Shown here in pieces: positions 1-12,741 of a stretch of 64,000 nucleotides of DNA. Where the stretch lies: NCBI GenBank assembly GCA_013400975.1, contig WBMZ01012199.1, forward strand, positions 124,001-188,000, given 5' to 3'. The notes under the pieces were generated by a model. That model saw only the letters and a program-made list of their open reading frames with translations. It was not told where the DNA came from and did not search any database. Each line of letters opens with the position of its first letter. The stretch's first letter is position 1. The position numbers and the translations under genes are program-made. The stretch comes from Atrichornis clamosus (Eukaryota > Chordata > Aves > Passeriformes > Menuridae).

Positions 1-3000
1 AGGCCTACCATGACAATGTTCTCAGTGTGGATGTCATTTCATCATACCTGCCTGTCAGCACTGGTGACTGATCCCATTTATTTAATCAACCATCTCTTCC
101 ATTGCACGGCACGCAATTCGCATGGTGGAACTGGGAACTAAGACAACTCCAAAACCATTCTACTCAAGAGCCTGGGAAATGTGCCAGCACCATATACACT
201 CCACAGCTTCCTTTGAGGCTCACATACCCACAATCTCAACACCTATTGATGCTTGAAACGCTGTACTTTTAATATAGACAAACATCACCAAGCTTCTCTC
301 CTATTGACTGGGTACTTATTTTATTGAATTTGGCCTTCTTCATCCTCAGGGCAACTCTAGATGAGCAGCTACCTCAGCAACCTGTGTGAGAACACTGACC
401 TTCATTTGAATCAAGGATCACTTCAAGTGACCAGAGATTTTCCACCATTCTTAGAACCAGCTCATATTGATGAATCCTAACGTTTGCTGAGGAATTGGTC
501 TGTACCCTTTCCAACACACCGCAAGTGAAGGAACCAAACATGCTGCATCTCTTTTTACTTCAGTTATCACCTCACAGCCTTATTTGTGTACCAGGACCTC
601 ACCAGGTCCACCCAGGACCTCAAAGCCCCATATGCCCTTGAGCTCCAAAAGCATCTGCTACACCATCACAACACTGCTCAGAGCAGCTGTCACAGCTAAG
701 CATGAAGAAAAACATGTCTTGCCACATGTTTGCTTATAATGTGCATAAGAATCTGTTTGTAATGCAGCCACATGAGCTTGCATGTTGATGATTAGTCTTA
801 GAAGTATAGAATTATTCACATTGTATTCATTGAGTCCAACCTTCTCCAAGCTGTACCAGAAATGCTGCCACGATACAACAGTTAATGACAAAGTTTATCC
901 ATGCCTGTGGCAGCAAGACAACACTGACTTCACCTGTCCCTCTCCAGTAAGAACAGAAGAGAAAAATCATGAGCAGTGATTCCAGCAAAGACAGAACTCC
1001 ACCTAGAGATGTTATTTATGACAGATGTGTATGTATATATGCAAAGAAAAGCATGTTACCTACACTGTTCAGGAGAGCAAGACTCAAACCAGAGGAATGA
1101 CTAAAAAACTGTGCAGCAGTCAAGGGAAGGGAGTGCACTTTCGCAGTAGCAGGCAGAAGAGTTTGACATATTTACTCTTTCAACAAGCATGCTCATCACA
1201 GAAGACCTCAGTCTATGAAAATATCCAGGGTCTGAATAGCAGGTAATGGAAAGAATTATTTTAGCTCACAAGATGATACGAAAACAAGTGAGAACAGACT
1301 AGCCACAAATAAAACTGTAAACATTAGAAGTCTCCAACACTGGAGCAAATCCTCCACCTACCTCTGTAAAGAGTGAAAGCACCTCTGCAGAATTAAAATT
1401 AGGTTTGACCACAATGGGAGATGCAGACACTTGCTACAGGGGCACCTGTGATTCAGAAAGCAGGCTTTTTCCAGGTACCTCTTCCTAAAGCACAGCCATC
1501 ACCAGCAGCCTAATGAAATTGGTATGAGTGTATACAGGACCAGGACAAAAGCACAGGACCAAGACCTCTTTCTAATAAACCTCATCTTATCAAAAATAAT
1601 TAGGCGATGTCTTAGTTATTAAAGGTAAAAATTCTGGCAAGTGATTTCAAGCTAACAGCATAAACATTAGCAAAAAATATTTACCGATTGTCCCAAGGTT
1701 GTAAGTGATAAAACACCAGAAAATATTTTCTGATTCAAAGAGAATAGTATTCTATATAAACTGACAAACAGCAGTGAAATCTATGTCCAAAATGACAGTA
1801 TTTTTTTTTAAAGTGTACAGTCATCAGAACTAGAAAAATTGTCCATAATGAGCTTGATTCTGATTAACTGGATCTTACAAACATCACTATTTAACTTAAA
1901 TTTCTTTAAACCTATCTTCCTACCAAAAATAATCAACATCTAGTAAAGTCATAGACACTTCTCGAATTCTGCCATGTTAAAAATTACTTTAACAGGCTTC
2001 AAATATTATAAATTTAGTTTCTTCTTTCAGGTAAGAAGCTTGGGAAGTGAGGGGTTTTTTTACAGTTCCTATTTGAAAAACAATAGAAGAGAAGAATCTG
2101 AGTGAAAGCAGCTGATGACTACAGCATGAGAATTGGTTTCAATCTGTGACTGAAAAAGCTTATGCTGGTTTTAACATGCATCTGCTGCAGTCTCTTAACA
2201 GTTCCAGATTCCTGGTTTCAAGCTCTCCGGAAAGAAATATCAGTCACCAAGGGACCGGTCTCCTTGCACAGTCTCTACAACAAATATATTCTTTATTTTG
2301 CAAGCAGACAAACAGCTGCACATCCTGGAATGTACTGTAACTAACAATTTTTACTGACAGGTAATGTTAGCAAAGCTCAGTGCATTTGAAACAAAAAAGA
2401 GCCACATTATCCAAAGGACATTGTGTAAAATTTCCTTATTATATGGCTATTGACAAAGTACACTTACAGCTATCTGGTGCTAGATTTCATAGTTAGCAAA
2501 AGAAGGTGCTTTAATTGCTACTCTAAGTTCCTGTTAGAATTTCATTCTAGGCTACAAATAACTTGTCAGCAGAGTTACTAATTTCCATAATTTTACCTCT
2601 GAAAAACAGGTTCCCAATCTACATATGCTACCCAAGCAAATGTGTATGGGCTGAAAGTGCTAGCTTCCCACGGCTGACAAACAAAACAGGGGTTCTCACA
2701 AAGCTGGGGAGGTGCATTTCCTTTACACATAAACAAAAATTTTAAGAAAAAACCCCACAAAATACCGAAATAAATAATACTTTTAAAAATACACAAAAAC
2801 AATCCAAAAATAGATTTTTTGAATGTAAACACAAAAAAATCCAATTTCTCTGGAAGATGTAGTACCCTGCTATTTTTTTTCTTCTAAATGATCCCAATAG
2901 ATGACATATTTCTACTGCAAGTATCTAGAAATCTGTTCTAGACATAATTTCTTTTCACAAATTCTTAAATACTTTCATGATACCAAAGGTGTCTGGAAGT

Positions 3001-3489
3001 TTAATAGCTAAATGTTCAAGGAATTAAGCTTCATGCAAAGTCCATCTACTTTTGCATTAGCTAAGTACATCTCTTTTTGGAAATGAGACTATTTCAGTTA
3101 CATGTCATTCTAAACAGGGACAAATCACAAATATAATAAAATATTCCTTGAAACTTCTTACAGCACTGGGATGTAGCCAAAGCCATTGAGGCTGTCACCT
3201 GGCACAATTACACAACTGCTTTCACTGTTCTCACCTTACTTGTCTTTCCTAGAGGATTAAGGCCATGCATTGTTTTTCACAACATTAGGCAAACTCTCCC
3301 TGAAAAGAATACAGACTGGCAGGACTTCAAGCAGAATAACTTGTGACTTTCATCACAGGACCTTTCGTTCTTTCTTTCTGGAACCAGATACTGCCCATCT
3401 GTAACGTTTTCACTGCACAGATTAATGACAGAGGTGTGAACTGTAAGTATGGTTAAGTGCTTGCAAGAGAATCTAGAAGGAAAATAGGG
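1..3489. other. AT-rich non-coding stretch, no gene recognised
   Basis: All open frames are short and none shows a family I recognise. Around 795-850 there is a short stretch ending in an ATTGAGTCCAACC-like string that resembles the 3' part of an old minus-oriented CR1, too short to be sure of. If the CpG island near 18 kb is the TNFAIP8 promoter, this is intron 1 of that gene; otherwise it is intergenic. Confidence 0.5.
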
Positions 3490-4122
3490 AAAACTGGACA
3501 TAAGCTGGGACTTGTGCCCTTGCAGCCCAGAAAGGTATCAAAAAGCATCAAAAGCAGCATTGCCAGCAGGTCCAGGGAGGTGACCCTGCTTCTCTGGTGA
3601 GACCCAAAGTGGAGTGCTGTATCTAGCTCTGAGGCCTCCAATAAAAGAAAGACATGGACCTGCTGGAGCAAGTCCAGAGGAGGTCACAAAGATGATCCAA
3701 AGACTGGAGCACCTCTTCTGTGAAGACAGGCTGAGAGTTGGGATTGTTCAGCCCAGAAGAGAAAACACTTTGGGACAAACTTTTTCCAGCTTTTCAATAT
3801 TTTAAGGGGGATTAAAAGAAAGACAGTGAAAAATTTTCACTACGAACCCATTGTGACCAGACAGAGTAAAATGGTTTTACACTGAAAGAGGGTAGTTTTG
3901 TAGTAGATACAAGGAAGAAATATTTTACCATGAGGACGAGGCTCTGGAACACATTGCCAAGAGAAGTTGTGGATGCTCCATCCCTGTAAGTGTTAAAAGC
4001 CAGGCTGGATGGGGCTTTAAGCAACACCATCTAGTGAAACACATCCTTGATGATGATGGGGGCCTGGGTTAGGCCTAATCTATCATTGAAGATCCCTTCA
4101 AACCCAGGCCATTCTATGATTT
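3490..4122 (+). mobile_element. CR1 LINE 3' fragment (5'-truncated)
   Basis: The stretch follows the CR1 3' end closely: GTGCCCTTGCAGCCCAGAAAG, then GTGAGACCC, GACCTGCTGGAGCAAGTCCAG, GAGCACCTCTTCTGTGAAGACAGGCTGAGAG, TTGTGGATGCTCCATCCCTG and finally CCATTCTATGATT, the CR1 3' repeat. Orientation is plus. Frames are broken by indels and stops, so it is a dead copy, truncated in the C-terminal part of ORF2. Boundaries are by eye. Confidence 0.9.
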
Positions 4123-7100
4123 GGAAAAATAGGAGCACATATTCAAGGAAATAAACAGAATGTTAGCATGCTGGAATTCTCTTTACACTAGGCATTTTTC
4201 AAGTAAATACAGGGATAAACCTTGTTTAATAAAATATTTAAAGAGCTATTAATAAAAATTCAGGTCTGAATTACTTCGAGCTACTTTCTTCAGTCCTAGA
4301 GTAATACATTGAAAGAACAAGGGAAAAATTAGGTTTTGAGAAGAAACATAACTTGTGATCCCAATAACTGAAAAACTTTAATCATTGCAGTTTCTAATGT
4401 TATTAATACAGACGAGAACACTGCTCAGACATACTACACTTACTTGACGTACATGTAAGTACATGCGGCTGTTACAGAGAAATTTAGACAAACCTGTCTG
4501 GATTTGTTTCTCTGCAAAAAAAAAAAATCAAGAGAAGAGATATGAATCATAGGCAGAAAAACAACTTTTAAAGTACATTGTATTTAGTGAATCAAATTAA
4601 TAAATGAACATTACAATTAGATGTCTAAGAAACATTCTTATGTATAAAAAGGCTTAGCTTGGTATGAATTATCTTCTAAATTGTGTATAAAAATTGATGT
4701 TATGTAAGAAAACTATCTCATATTATACTAATATTACCAGTTGCAGAAAGCTCCTCACCTGAGTTACTGCAAAACACGACAGAAATCAAATTCTTCTATT
4801 TGACAGTTTGGAAGGAAGTTTTAGCCAAAGAGAAAAATCTGAACTCTTACAATCATTTAAAGCAAAAGGAAATTAAAACATCAGAGAGAAAGGTTTCCTC
4901 AATACACTCCTTTCCGCTTGGTTTAGACTTGTTCAAAACAGACAACACTTCAATATCTGGAGAATATTTACCCTGGATCACACAACCAGCTTTATGATCA
5001 CTATTCACTTACACACCTGTAATGTCAATAAGAAATCCTGTGTACTCAGAGAGGAACCAGTTTTCTTTTAGTGTGATTATTTTTTACTGGAACATCTTGG
5101 ACTGCCTTTATCTTCCACTACTCAAATATCTCCAGGGGTTTTCAGGAGAAGAAAAGCATGGGAAAGAAAAATTAAGTACAAGTTCTGCATAGAAGCATCA
5201 CATAAATAAGAGGAACTGAAAAATTTGCTAGTCAGACTACACATTCATATGTATATATGTGCATGTATAGTGCCAGAGGTACTACAACAAGAGATGGGTG
5301 AAAAACTAATCAGTTTACTTCCTTTAGAGCACTGAAAAAAGGAGGGTACTCAGGGAGCAGGCAAGTTATTGCCTGAAGCCTTTCCACAGTTTTTGAATTT
5401 CATCTTCTTATTTCACTAGTTTATATTAGAATAACTTTGTTAGTTTATTCTCCCATTTTTCCTCAGCAGTTATGCTAGACTGCAAAAATATTGCTCTAAC
5501 ATCTTTCCTAAATTGCATGGATTTGTGAGCCTCCTCAGGTTTCCCATTTTAAGTAACAGAACTACTCAATCAATATCTGTTTACAGATAAAAACTAAATT
5601 ATTCATATATACCACACCTTGAAATGACTTTAAGGAAAAAGATGTTATAATTTTGAAGCACATGACTGACTTTTAGTCTCTCAAAGCAATGTCGCATTGA
5701 AAGTTTCAAGATTCAGATCCAAAACAGAAGTCAGTTTTGCTGTAAGTTGCCACACATTGAGTATTACAGAATAACTGCTGCCCAATAACTGCATTTGTAC
5801 AGACAGCTATTTCCTATTTCAAACTGTACTGTATTCAGCCGAAATTTTCAGACACGGGAGCACAACTTTTGGGACACAAACCCCTAGTGCTGTGCTCTGC
5901 TGTAGGCTTGCAGAGTCCTGGTATTTGGAAGCAACAGGAGTTGTGGGAACCAGACATGCTCAGACATACCCCACTGTCCTTCCTCATCGCCCACCATATG
6001 ATAACCACCATCCCTTTCACATGGATCCATTCAACAGCACATCCCCTAAAACTGTCATCAAACAAAACTGATGCTTCAGCTCTTAAACTACATGCAGATA
6101 CAATTTTTGTATGCCAGGTTCTAAGAGCTAGTTCCTCTACCACCATGCTATTTGGACAGATATAGCAATGGATGTACCAGCCAGAGAAATACCATTAGTT
6201 TTTGTTTGAGAGTTATTTGTTCCTCAGACAGATCCATTTAGGTGATCTGGACTTCAGCTCCTAAAAAGGACTGTGATGTCAAAATAAGGTGACCAGTGCT
6301 GCTGACTGGAACTCTCACAGATGCTCTGAGGCCACTCATGGAGAATGGAGCAGATAATGTTACAAGGTACTTTTTAACTGAAAGGACTTAATAGTTCTTT
6401 GGATGTTTTATTTTGGAGATAGTTACTGTTTTTCTAGTATTTTCTCACAATAAAAGGGGTTGAGAGTGGGATGGGGGCTGTCCAGAGTACAGGATTTCAC
6501 CAGCTCCAACTATAAAGGGCTTCTGCTAGCAGGATGTACAGCTTTCCACAAGCAGTACTTGTTCCAGAGCCTAAACACCATAATTACAATATGGGTCTTG
6601 TTTAAGGTATAAACAAGCTTAAGGCATGTTATTTTCAGGGTTACACTGCAGCAACACTAAGCACCTGAACAAATTGCCTCCAAATTAGTCAGGAACAGTA
6701 GCGTTGCCCTTGAGGGAACTTCAGTTGAATTTACCTGAGCAGAAGAATTAAGCAACAGTCACAGCTCTTCACACTGTCTGTGTGACATCAACTGTTTATT
6801 TCCCTCAGTTGCCAGCAGAACCTCACCAGATCTGTACTTGGTCACACACCTGAACACGGGGGACACAAACCCCCCTGTGCGATTCTGCACTGTTACTGAA
6901 GCAGGATGATTTCTCTAGGCAGGTACCCACACACCAGTGACACAGTGAGGGCTTCATGAGGCACCCTGTGTGATGTGCCTGCTCTGCTGCAGGTCACCCC
7001 AAAAGATGTGAGATGCCCACAGCAGTCATAGGCACCACGCCGGCTATCAGCCTTCACAGAGAGATGTGCCCCAGTTGTGAGCCTCTCTTGGTTCAGAGGG

Positions 7101-9423
7101 GTCTGACAGCTTTTCTTGAGAAAAGTGCATGCTCTAAAGTGCTCTAAAGTCAACAAGACTTCAATGTGTTTTTACTGTAGTGTTTTCAGCTCATATCCAC
7201 CCAAAAGAAAAATAATATCCAGAAAAGCTTTAATTCACTGATTCTACCACTTTCACATAGCAAGACCTTAGCTCACTGAACATAGAAAATAAAGGTGCAC
7301 AATCAGATAGTTTCAGACTGTCATGTTGGATATCTAAACCACTTCTGTAGCATGAAGAGGCTTTGAAAAAGACCTCTCTTCTGCCTGGCACTGTTAAATG
7401 TTTTATAAGCTTTAGCTTAGTTTATTATAGCGTTATCCAGTTTTTCATATTAAGAAAAAATGAAGTCTTAAACATTTTTTTTTCCTCTTCACTCTTTTGT
7501 TTTTCACCTCAAGAAGTTAATTTAAGTTACTTAAGGTTCTCCTAATCCTTATTCCAGTATTTGATCAAGTCTGGAATTTAATCCTCCAAGCTAATTATTT
7601 ATTCCTTTGCCTATCTGTCAACTTCCATTCTTCTCCATCAATGTATTTATTGCCATCAAGACACATTGACAACAACTTTCAGATTTCTGCTGTAGCTATT
7701 CACTTTTTATACAACACTGCTTTAAGACAAATAAAGGTGAAACAGGTCACAATTGCATTTTTAGCTGTGGACTTCTATACTATTTTTCTCACATACAGTT
7801 GTAAAACTAATGGATTATTAAATGCTGCATTTAAGGTTGGCTAGTAGAGAGGTCTGCTTTCCTATAATTTAAAAATTAAATTTCAAAGTCCACTGTAACA
7901 ATACACTCTCCTTCCCTAACCTCAGTCACATACATTTAACTTCTGGTGCTTCAGTAGAAAACAGGGTTGTTTTTGTGGCATGGTTTCCTGTGTACAGAAG
8001 AGCAGTACATACTCTGGTTTTAGGCACTTACAGGTTTTACATGTGTCAAATGCTGAACCCCATCAGCGGACCCAAACTCCCCGAAAATGCTTTCAATACA
8101 TCCTGTTCTGTGATCACTGAAATTAAATACCTGGCTTGATATGTAGAACTGGGTACTCCTTGTAAAACAGGATCTTTACACAAGTACAGGGTTTATTTTT
8201 TTAAAGGTCTCAAATTTTAAATCAAGAGATTAGGAAAATGAGTATGCTGAAATACTAAGAAACTTCTAAAAAACTACAGGTAATAATAAACAACTCAGAC
8301 AAAGCTTACTGGAAAATACAGGCAAATAACTGGGGTTTAGGGATGCCAGATGAAATGGACAGCACTGTATAAGATAAAGGCAACAGTAAGGACCATGTCC
8401 TCTGCTTTTCATCTTTTGATGTTGCCTAGAACATGCTTTCAACAGATGGATCTTTTTGTAATAATTCTGGCTCTCTGTACTATCCAATGTAATATCTGAA
8501 GCAGAAGAAATGTATAAACTGTTAATCACCTGAGATCACATTTGAACACCTTACAGGAATAAAGAAACAAAAATGCATACAGTATTTTACTGCCTATCAC
8601 TGACCACACATTCAATAATCCTCCTTATGTATTCCCCAGTTATCCTCCTGGTATTAACAACAAAATTCGCTTTTCAATTAACTTTAAACTATCCACCTAC
8701 ATATTCAAAACCACTTGTACAGCAAATACTGCTGGCAAACCTGCACAAAAGCATTTGGTCACAATCAGCATACTTTCTGCATCACTGACTAGTGTGTTGT
8801 TTTGCAAACCAGTACAACACAAATTCAGGGCTTGGACTACACAGATTTTTCTACAATTCAAACATTAATCACATTTCCACTATTATTCAATGCTACCTCT
8901 AACTTCTAATGAATTTTCAAAAGCTCCAAGCAAAACAAGATTTGAAGATTTCTTTACTTTTAACAATGAGGGTAATCAAATATACTGAAGTACTATAACA
9001 AACATTTTAATGGAGAACAAATTAAGTGGATATGCCTGGAAATAATCAATTTAATTCACAAAAGTAGCAGATAACACCTTAGTATGAAATTCATCGCAAT
9101 ACAAAAGAATCATAGAAACCATTTCTAGAATGACATCTTCAAACAAGAAAAATTCCACCTCTCAATATATTATCAAGTACAGGAGGAAAAAAAAAAGGTC
9201 TGGCAGCTAAACGAAAATATCAAGATTCTCATTGCACTGTTTATAGTAACAGATCTGTATTGTTTATTTATCAGAGACGAGGCCAAAGCACTCTAATTTA
9301 TACACAATAACTTCAAATGCTACTCAGTGATAAAAGAAAATAAAACTAGTCAAACAGAGAAAGACCATTAGCTTCCCCTCTGTGAGTTTAAATCATTCTG
9401 AAACCACCGGAAATCACAGGAAG
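4123..9423. other. AT-rich non-coding stretch, nothing recognised
   Basis: No coding exon, tRNA or clear mobile element was recognised. At 7,128-7,150 a 10-11 base unit (GTGCTCTAAA) is directly repeated. At 5,835-6,165 both strands carry roughly 100-codon open frames over the same bases, which I take as chance. Confidence 0.5.
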
Positions 9424-10125
9424 ATAGAATCATAGAATGTTAAGGGTTGTGAAAGACCTTAAAGATCATCTAGTCCCAACCCCCCTTCCATGGGCAGGGA
9501 TATCTCCCACTAGACCAGGTTACTCAAGGACTTATCCAACCTGGCCTTGAACACTGCCAGGGATGGGGCACTCACAACCTCCCTGGCCAACCTGTTCCAG
9601 TGTGTTACCATATTCACAGTAAAGAATTTCTTCCTGTTATCTAACCTAGGTTTCCCCTCTTTCACTTTATACCTATTTCCCCTTCTCCTTATCACTACAG
9701 TTCCTCATGAAGGGTCCCTCTCCAGCTTCCCTGTAGGCCTCTTCAGATATGCAAGGTTGCCATGGGGTCTCCACACAACCTTCCCTTCTCCAGGCTGAAC
9801 AGCCCCAACTTTCTCAGCCTGGCTTTGTAGGGGATGTACTCCAGTCCTCTTATCAACTTCATGATCCTCCTTTGGGCTTGCTCCAAAAGGCCCATGTCTC
9901 TCCTCTGCTGAGGACACCAGAGCTGGATGCAGCACTCCAGGTGGGGTCTCACCAGAGCAGAGTAGAGGGGCAGAATTCCTCCTCCTTTGCCCTGCTGGCC
10001 ACGCTGGTTTGGATGCAGCCCAGGATTCCATTGGCTTTCTGGGCTGTGAGTGCACGTTGCCAGCTCATGTTGAGTTTTCCTGCAATCATCACCTCCAAGT
10101 CTTTCTCTGCAGGGCTGCTCCCAAA
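9424..10125 (-). mobile_element. CR1 LINE 3' fragment, minus orientation
   Basis: It starts with the reverse complement of the CR1 3' end (GAATCATAGAATG, then GACCTTAAAGATCATCTAG) and continues through the CR1 strings for CCAACCTGGCCTTGAACACTG, CTGAACAGCCCCAACT, CTCCAGGTGGGGTCTCACCAG and GATTCCATTGGC. On the minus strand the open frames at 9,510-9,695 and 9,743-10,156 are remnants of the ORF2 tail with stops and frame changes. It is the better preserved of the two CR1 copies left of the CpG island, with long stretches close to consensus as I remember it. The 5' limit is uncertain by tens of bases. Confidence 0.93.
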
Positions 10126-11711
10126 AAAGAGGTTCAGTAAACTTTGCTACACTCATCCTGAATCCACCTGAGACTTCAGCAGGAGATATCCCTACAAATG
10201 AACTTCACATATTTTATACCGTTGCTTTTATTAACATATAAGGAGTTACATGGGAAAGGGGCAGAAACACAAAAAATTAAACCTGTTATTCTACCAAAGC
10301 AGATCTGTCCTTTAGCTCAAATGCAGGAAAGTCAGTTTGCATCACAAGGTTAACAAAATACCACAGCACAGTTTCTTGATTTTGTTATATAAAAATTTCA
10401 AGTACAGCACAGATCCAAAACGTCCTTGAGCTGTATTACTCCCTGTTTCAATGTAACAACAGCCACAACTAAACATCTAAACATAAAGGTTTTCAACTAC
10501 CTTCTTCTATCTTGACTTGTAAAGTTTTGGACAACTAAGCAAACTTTAAGGCTTCTACAATAAGCTCAAGATTTGCCTCTCTTGCTCTATCCTCTTGTCT
10601 TCCCCCTGTATCCTTTGCAAAAACCTTGTACTTCTTAATCTCATGAAAACCATAATTAATTTTCATATGCCACTAAACCCCACTTAGCTGCCTATAAAAT
10701 CATTCCAGTCATGCCAGAAAGACAACACAGCCAAAAGTTCTCGCAATACTATAAATAAGATCAACTCTAGACTACCTGAGACCCAGATTTTACGTCTGGA
10801 ATCCCAAATACTACGAGCTGGAGGCCTAACAGTAGCAAAATATTTTCCTCCGTATCAAAGACTTAAAGGTAGACAAAGTTTCCTCAGAAGAGGATTTTTT
10901 TTTAATAAAACAATTCTGCAGTTACTCTTAAAGACAGTACAATACCCATCAGGATTAAACAAAATCTTAGTATCAACAGTTACTGACAATAAAACATGAA
11001 GATGAGCTGGAATTAAAAAACCAAATTGCTGAACAGTTGTTCACTTTTGTTTGACCTTGTAGAGCATAAAATAAAAAATCTGTATGAAGTGCAGCTGATA
11101 AAATACTGAGTTTGTGTTCTGAATTGAGGAGGAAGGATGTGGGCTGAGCTGAAGGTGGGCAGATTCTTCCATAGATTTTGAAAATTACCTTAATACACTA
11201 AAGAAAATGGGCTAAGCATATATACAAAACAAATCCTCTTCAGCTGAGAAGTGGAAGGATATAATAAATAAACACATATCTAATTGTGAATACTCCAAAT
11301 TGGCTCAATAATCAGGGCTTAATTACAGGCCATTTAACTAGGCTTACCTTATCTAGCTTTTTTATGCATGCACGTACTACCCACGGAGAACCATTGGCAC
11401 CAGATAAGTCAGAAAGTCACATGTACCTTCTAGTACCAAATTAACATTTCTCTATATTCTGAAACTGCAGTACATGAACACTCAAAAAAATCTACAAAAT
11501 GTTTTGCAAAACATGAAGGTATGGTTTTTCTACTTATTTCATATTAGTTAACCATGATATACAAGAAAGAGCTCTAAAACCTGACTGCTTCATATAAAAC
11601 AGTGAAGCTTTATTATTAGCAATTAACATAGCAGCAACTTCCTCTCTGTTCCCTAAAGCAAAGTTAACACCAAAAAGCCCTTTGTAACTGTTTGTATAAA
11701 AATAACACTAT
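10126..11711. other. Non-coding stretch, nothing recognised
   Basis: AT-rich sequence between a CR1 copy and an LTR. I see no exon, RNA gene or repeat here. Confidence 0.5.
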
Positions 11712-12741
11712 TGCGTTGGTTTTGTGTGTCCAGGTTTTGGTACCAGGAGAGCCTACAGGGGTGGCTTCTGTGAGAAGCTACCAGAAGCATCCCCCATGTC
11801 TAGCAGAGCCAGCTCCAAGACAGATGTGCTGCTGGTCAAGGCTGGGCCAATCAGGAATGATGGTAACACCCCTGTGATAACATATTTAAGTAGGAGGAAA
11901 AGGTTATTGTGCAGATATAAATGTGCTCAGAGAAGAGCAGAGTGAGAATATGTGAGAATATGTCAACTCTGTAGACATCAAGGTCAGTGGAGAAGGAGGG
12001 AGATGAAGTGCTCCAGGTGCTGAAGCAGAGATTCCTTTGCAGTCCGTGGTGCAGCCTGTGGTGAGGCAGTTGTGCCCCTGCAGCCCATGGAGATCCATGG
12101 GGATGTAAAGATTCACCTGCAGCCCATGGAGAAGACCCACAGCAGAGCATGTGGATGCCTGAGAGTAGGCTGTGAACCCACGGGAGGCCTGTGCTGGAGC
12201 AGGCTCCTGATAGGGACCTGCAGACCAATGAAGAGAGGAGTCCATGCTGGAGTAGGACCTGTGACCCTGTGTGGGACCCATGCCAGAGCAGACTATGCTG
12301 AAGGACTGCACCTGTGGAAGAGTGATCCACAGTGCAGCAGTTTTTTGGAGAACCGTCGCCCATGGGATCCATCCATGGGATGGACTCACAGAACTGTCTT
12401 CTGTGGGAGGGATCCCACACCTGAGCAGGGGAAGGACTGCTCTTCCTGGGCAGCAGCAGAACCATGTGATGAACTGACCCTAACCCACATTCCCCGTTCT
12501 TCTGCACCACTGGAGGGGTGGAGGTAGAACTGGGAAGGAGGGAGGGGTAGCGGCAAGGTGTTTTTAACTTTCTTTTACTTCTCATTATCCTTCCCATGAT
12601 GGTATTTGATGAGTGATCTCTCCTGGTCCTTATCTTAATCCATGAACACTTTGCTATGTTTTGTCTCCCCTGTCCAGTTAGCTAGGTGAGTGATAGAGTG
12701 GCTTTGGTGGCTTCCTGGCATCCAGCCAGTTTAGTAAAACA
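11712..12741 (+). mobile_element. Long avian endogenous retrovirus LTR (apparently solo)
   Basis: The stretch begins TGCGTTGGTTTTGTGTGTCCAGG and ends GGCATCCAGCCAG followed by a degenerate CA end. From memory this matches a roughly 1 kb LTR family common in songbird genomes. Inside are a TATTTAAG promoter-like string near 11,882 and a run of related modules built on CTGCAGCCCATGGAG, GAGCAGGCTCCTG and GGACCCATGCC at about 12,050-12,430. I see no gag, pol or env next to it and no clear poly(A) hexamer near the 3' end, where this copy seems shortened. Flanks do not show a clean target duplication. Open frames across it on both strands are not retroviral proteins. Confidence 0.8.

Noticed and set aside
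5835..6165. About 100-codon frames on both strands over the same bases
   Set aside because: Opposite-strand overlap without splice context, homology or codon bias that I can see.
9743..10171. Open frames of 116-140 codons on both strands
   Set aside because: They are parts of the CR1 copy; the minus-strand ones are pieces of the decayed CR1 ORF2, the plus-strand one is its shadow.
11851..12597. 248-codon minus-strand and 151-codon plus-strand frames
   Set aside because: Both lie entirely within the LTR at 11.7-12.7 kb; the products are Ser/Trp/His- or Gly/Arg-rich with no retroviral or cellular match.
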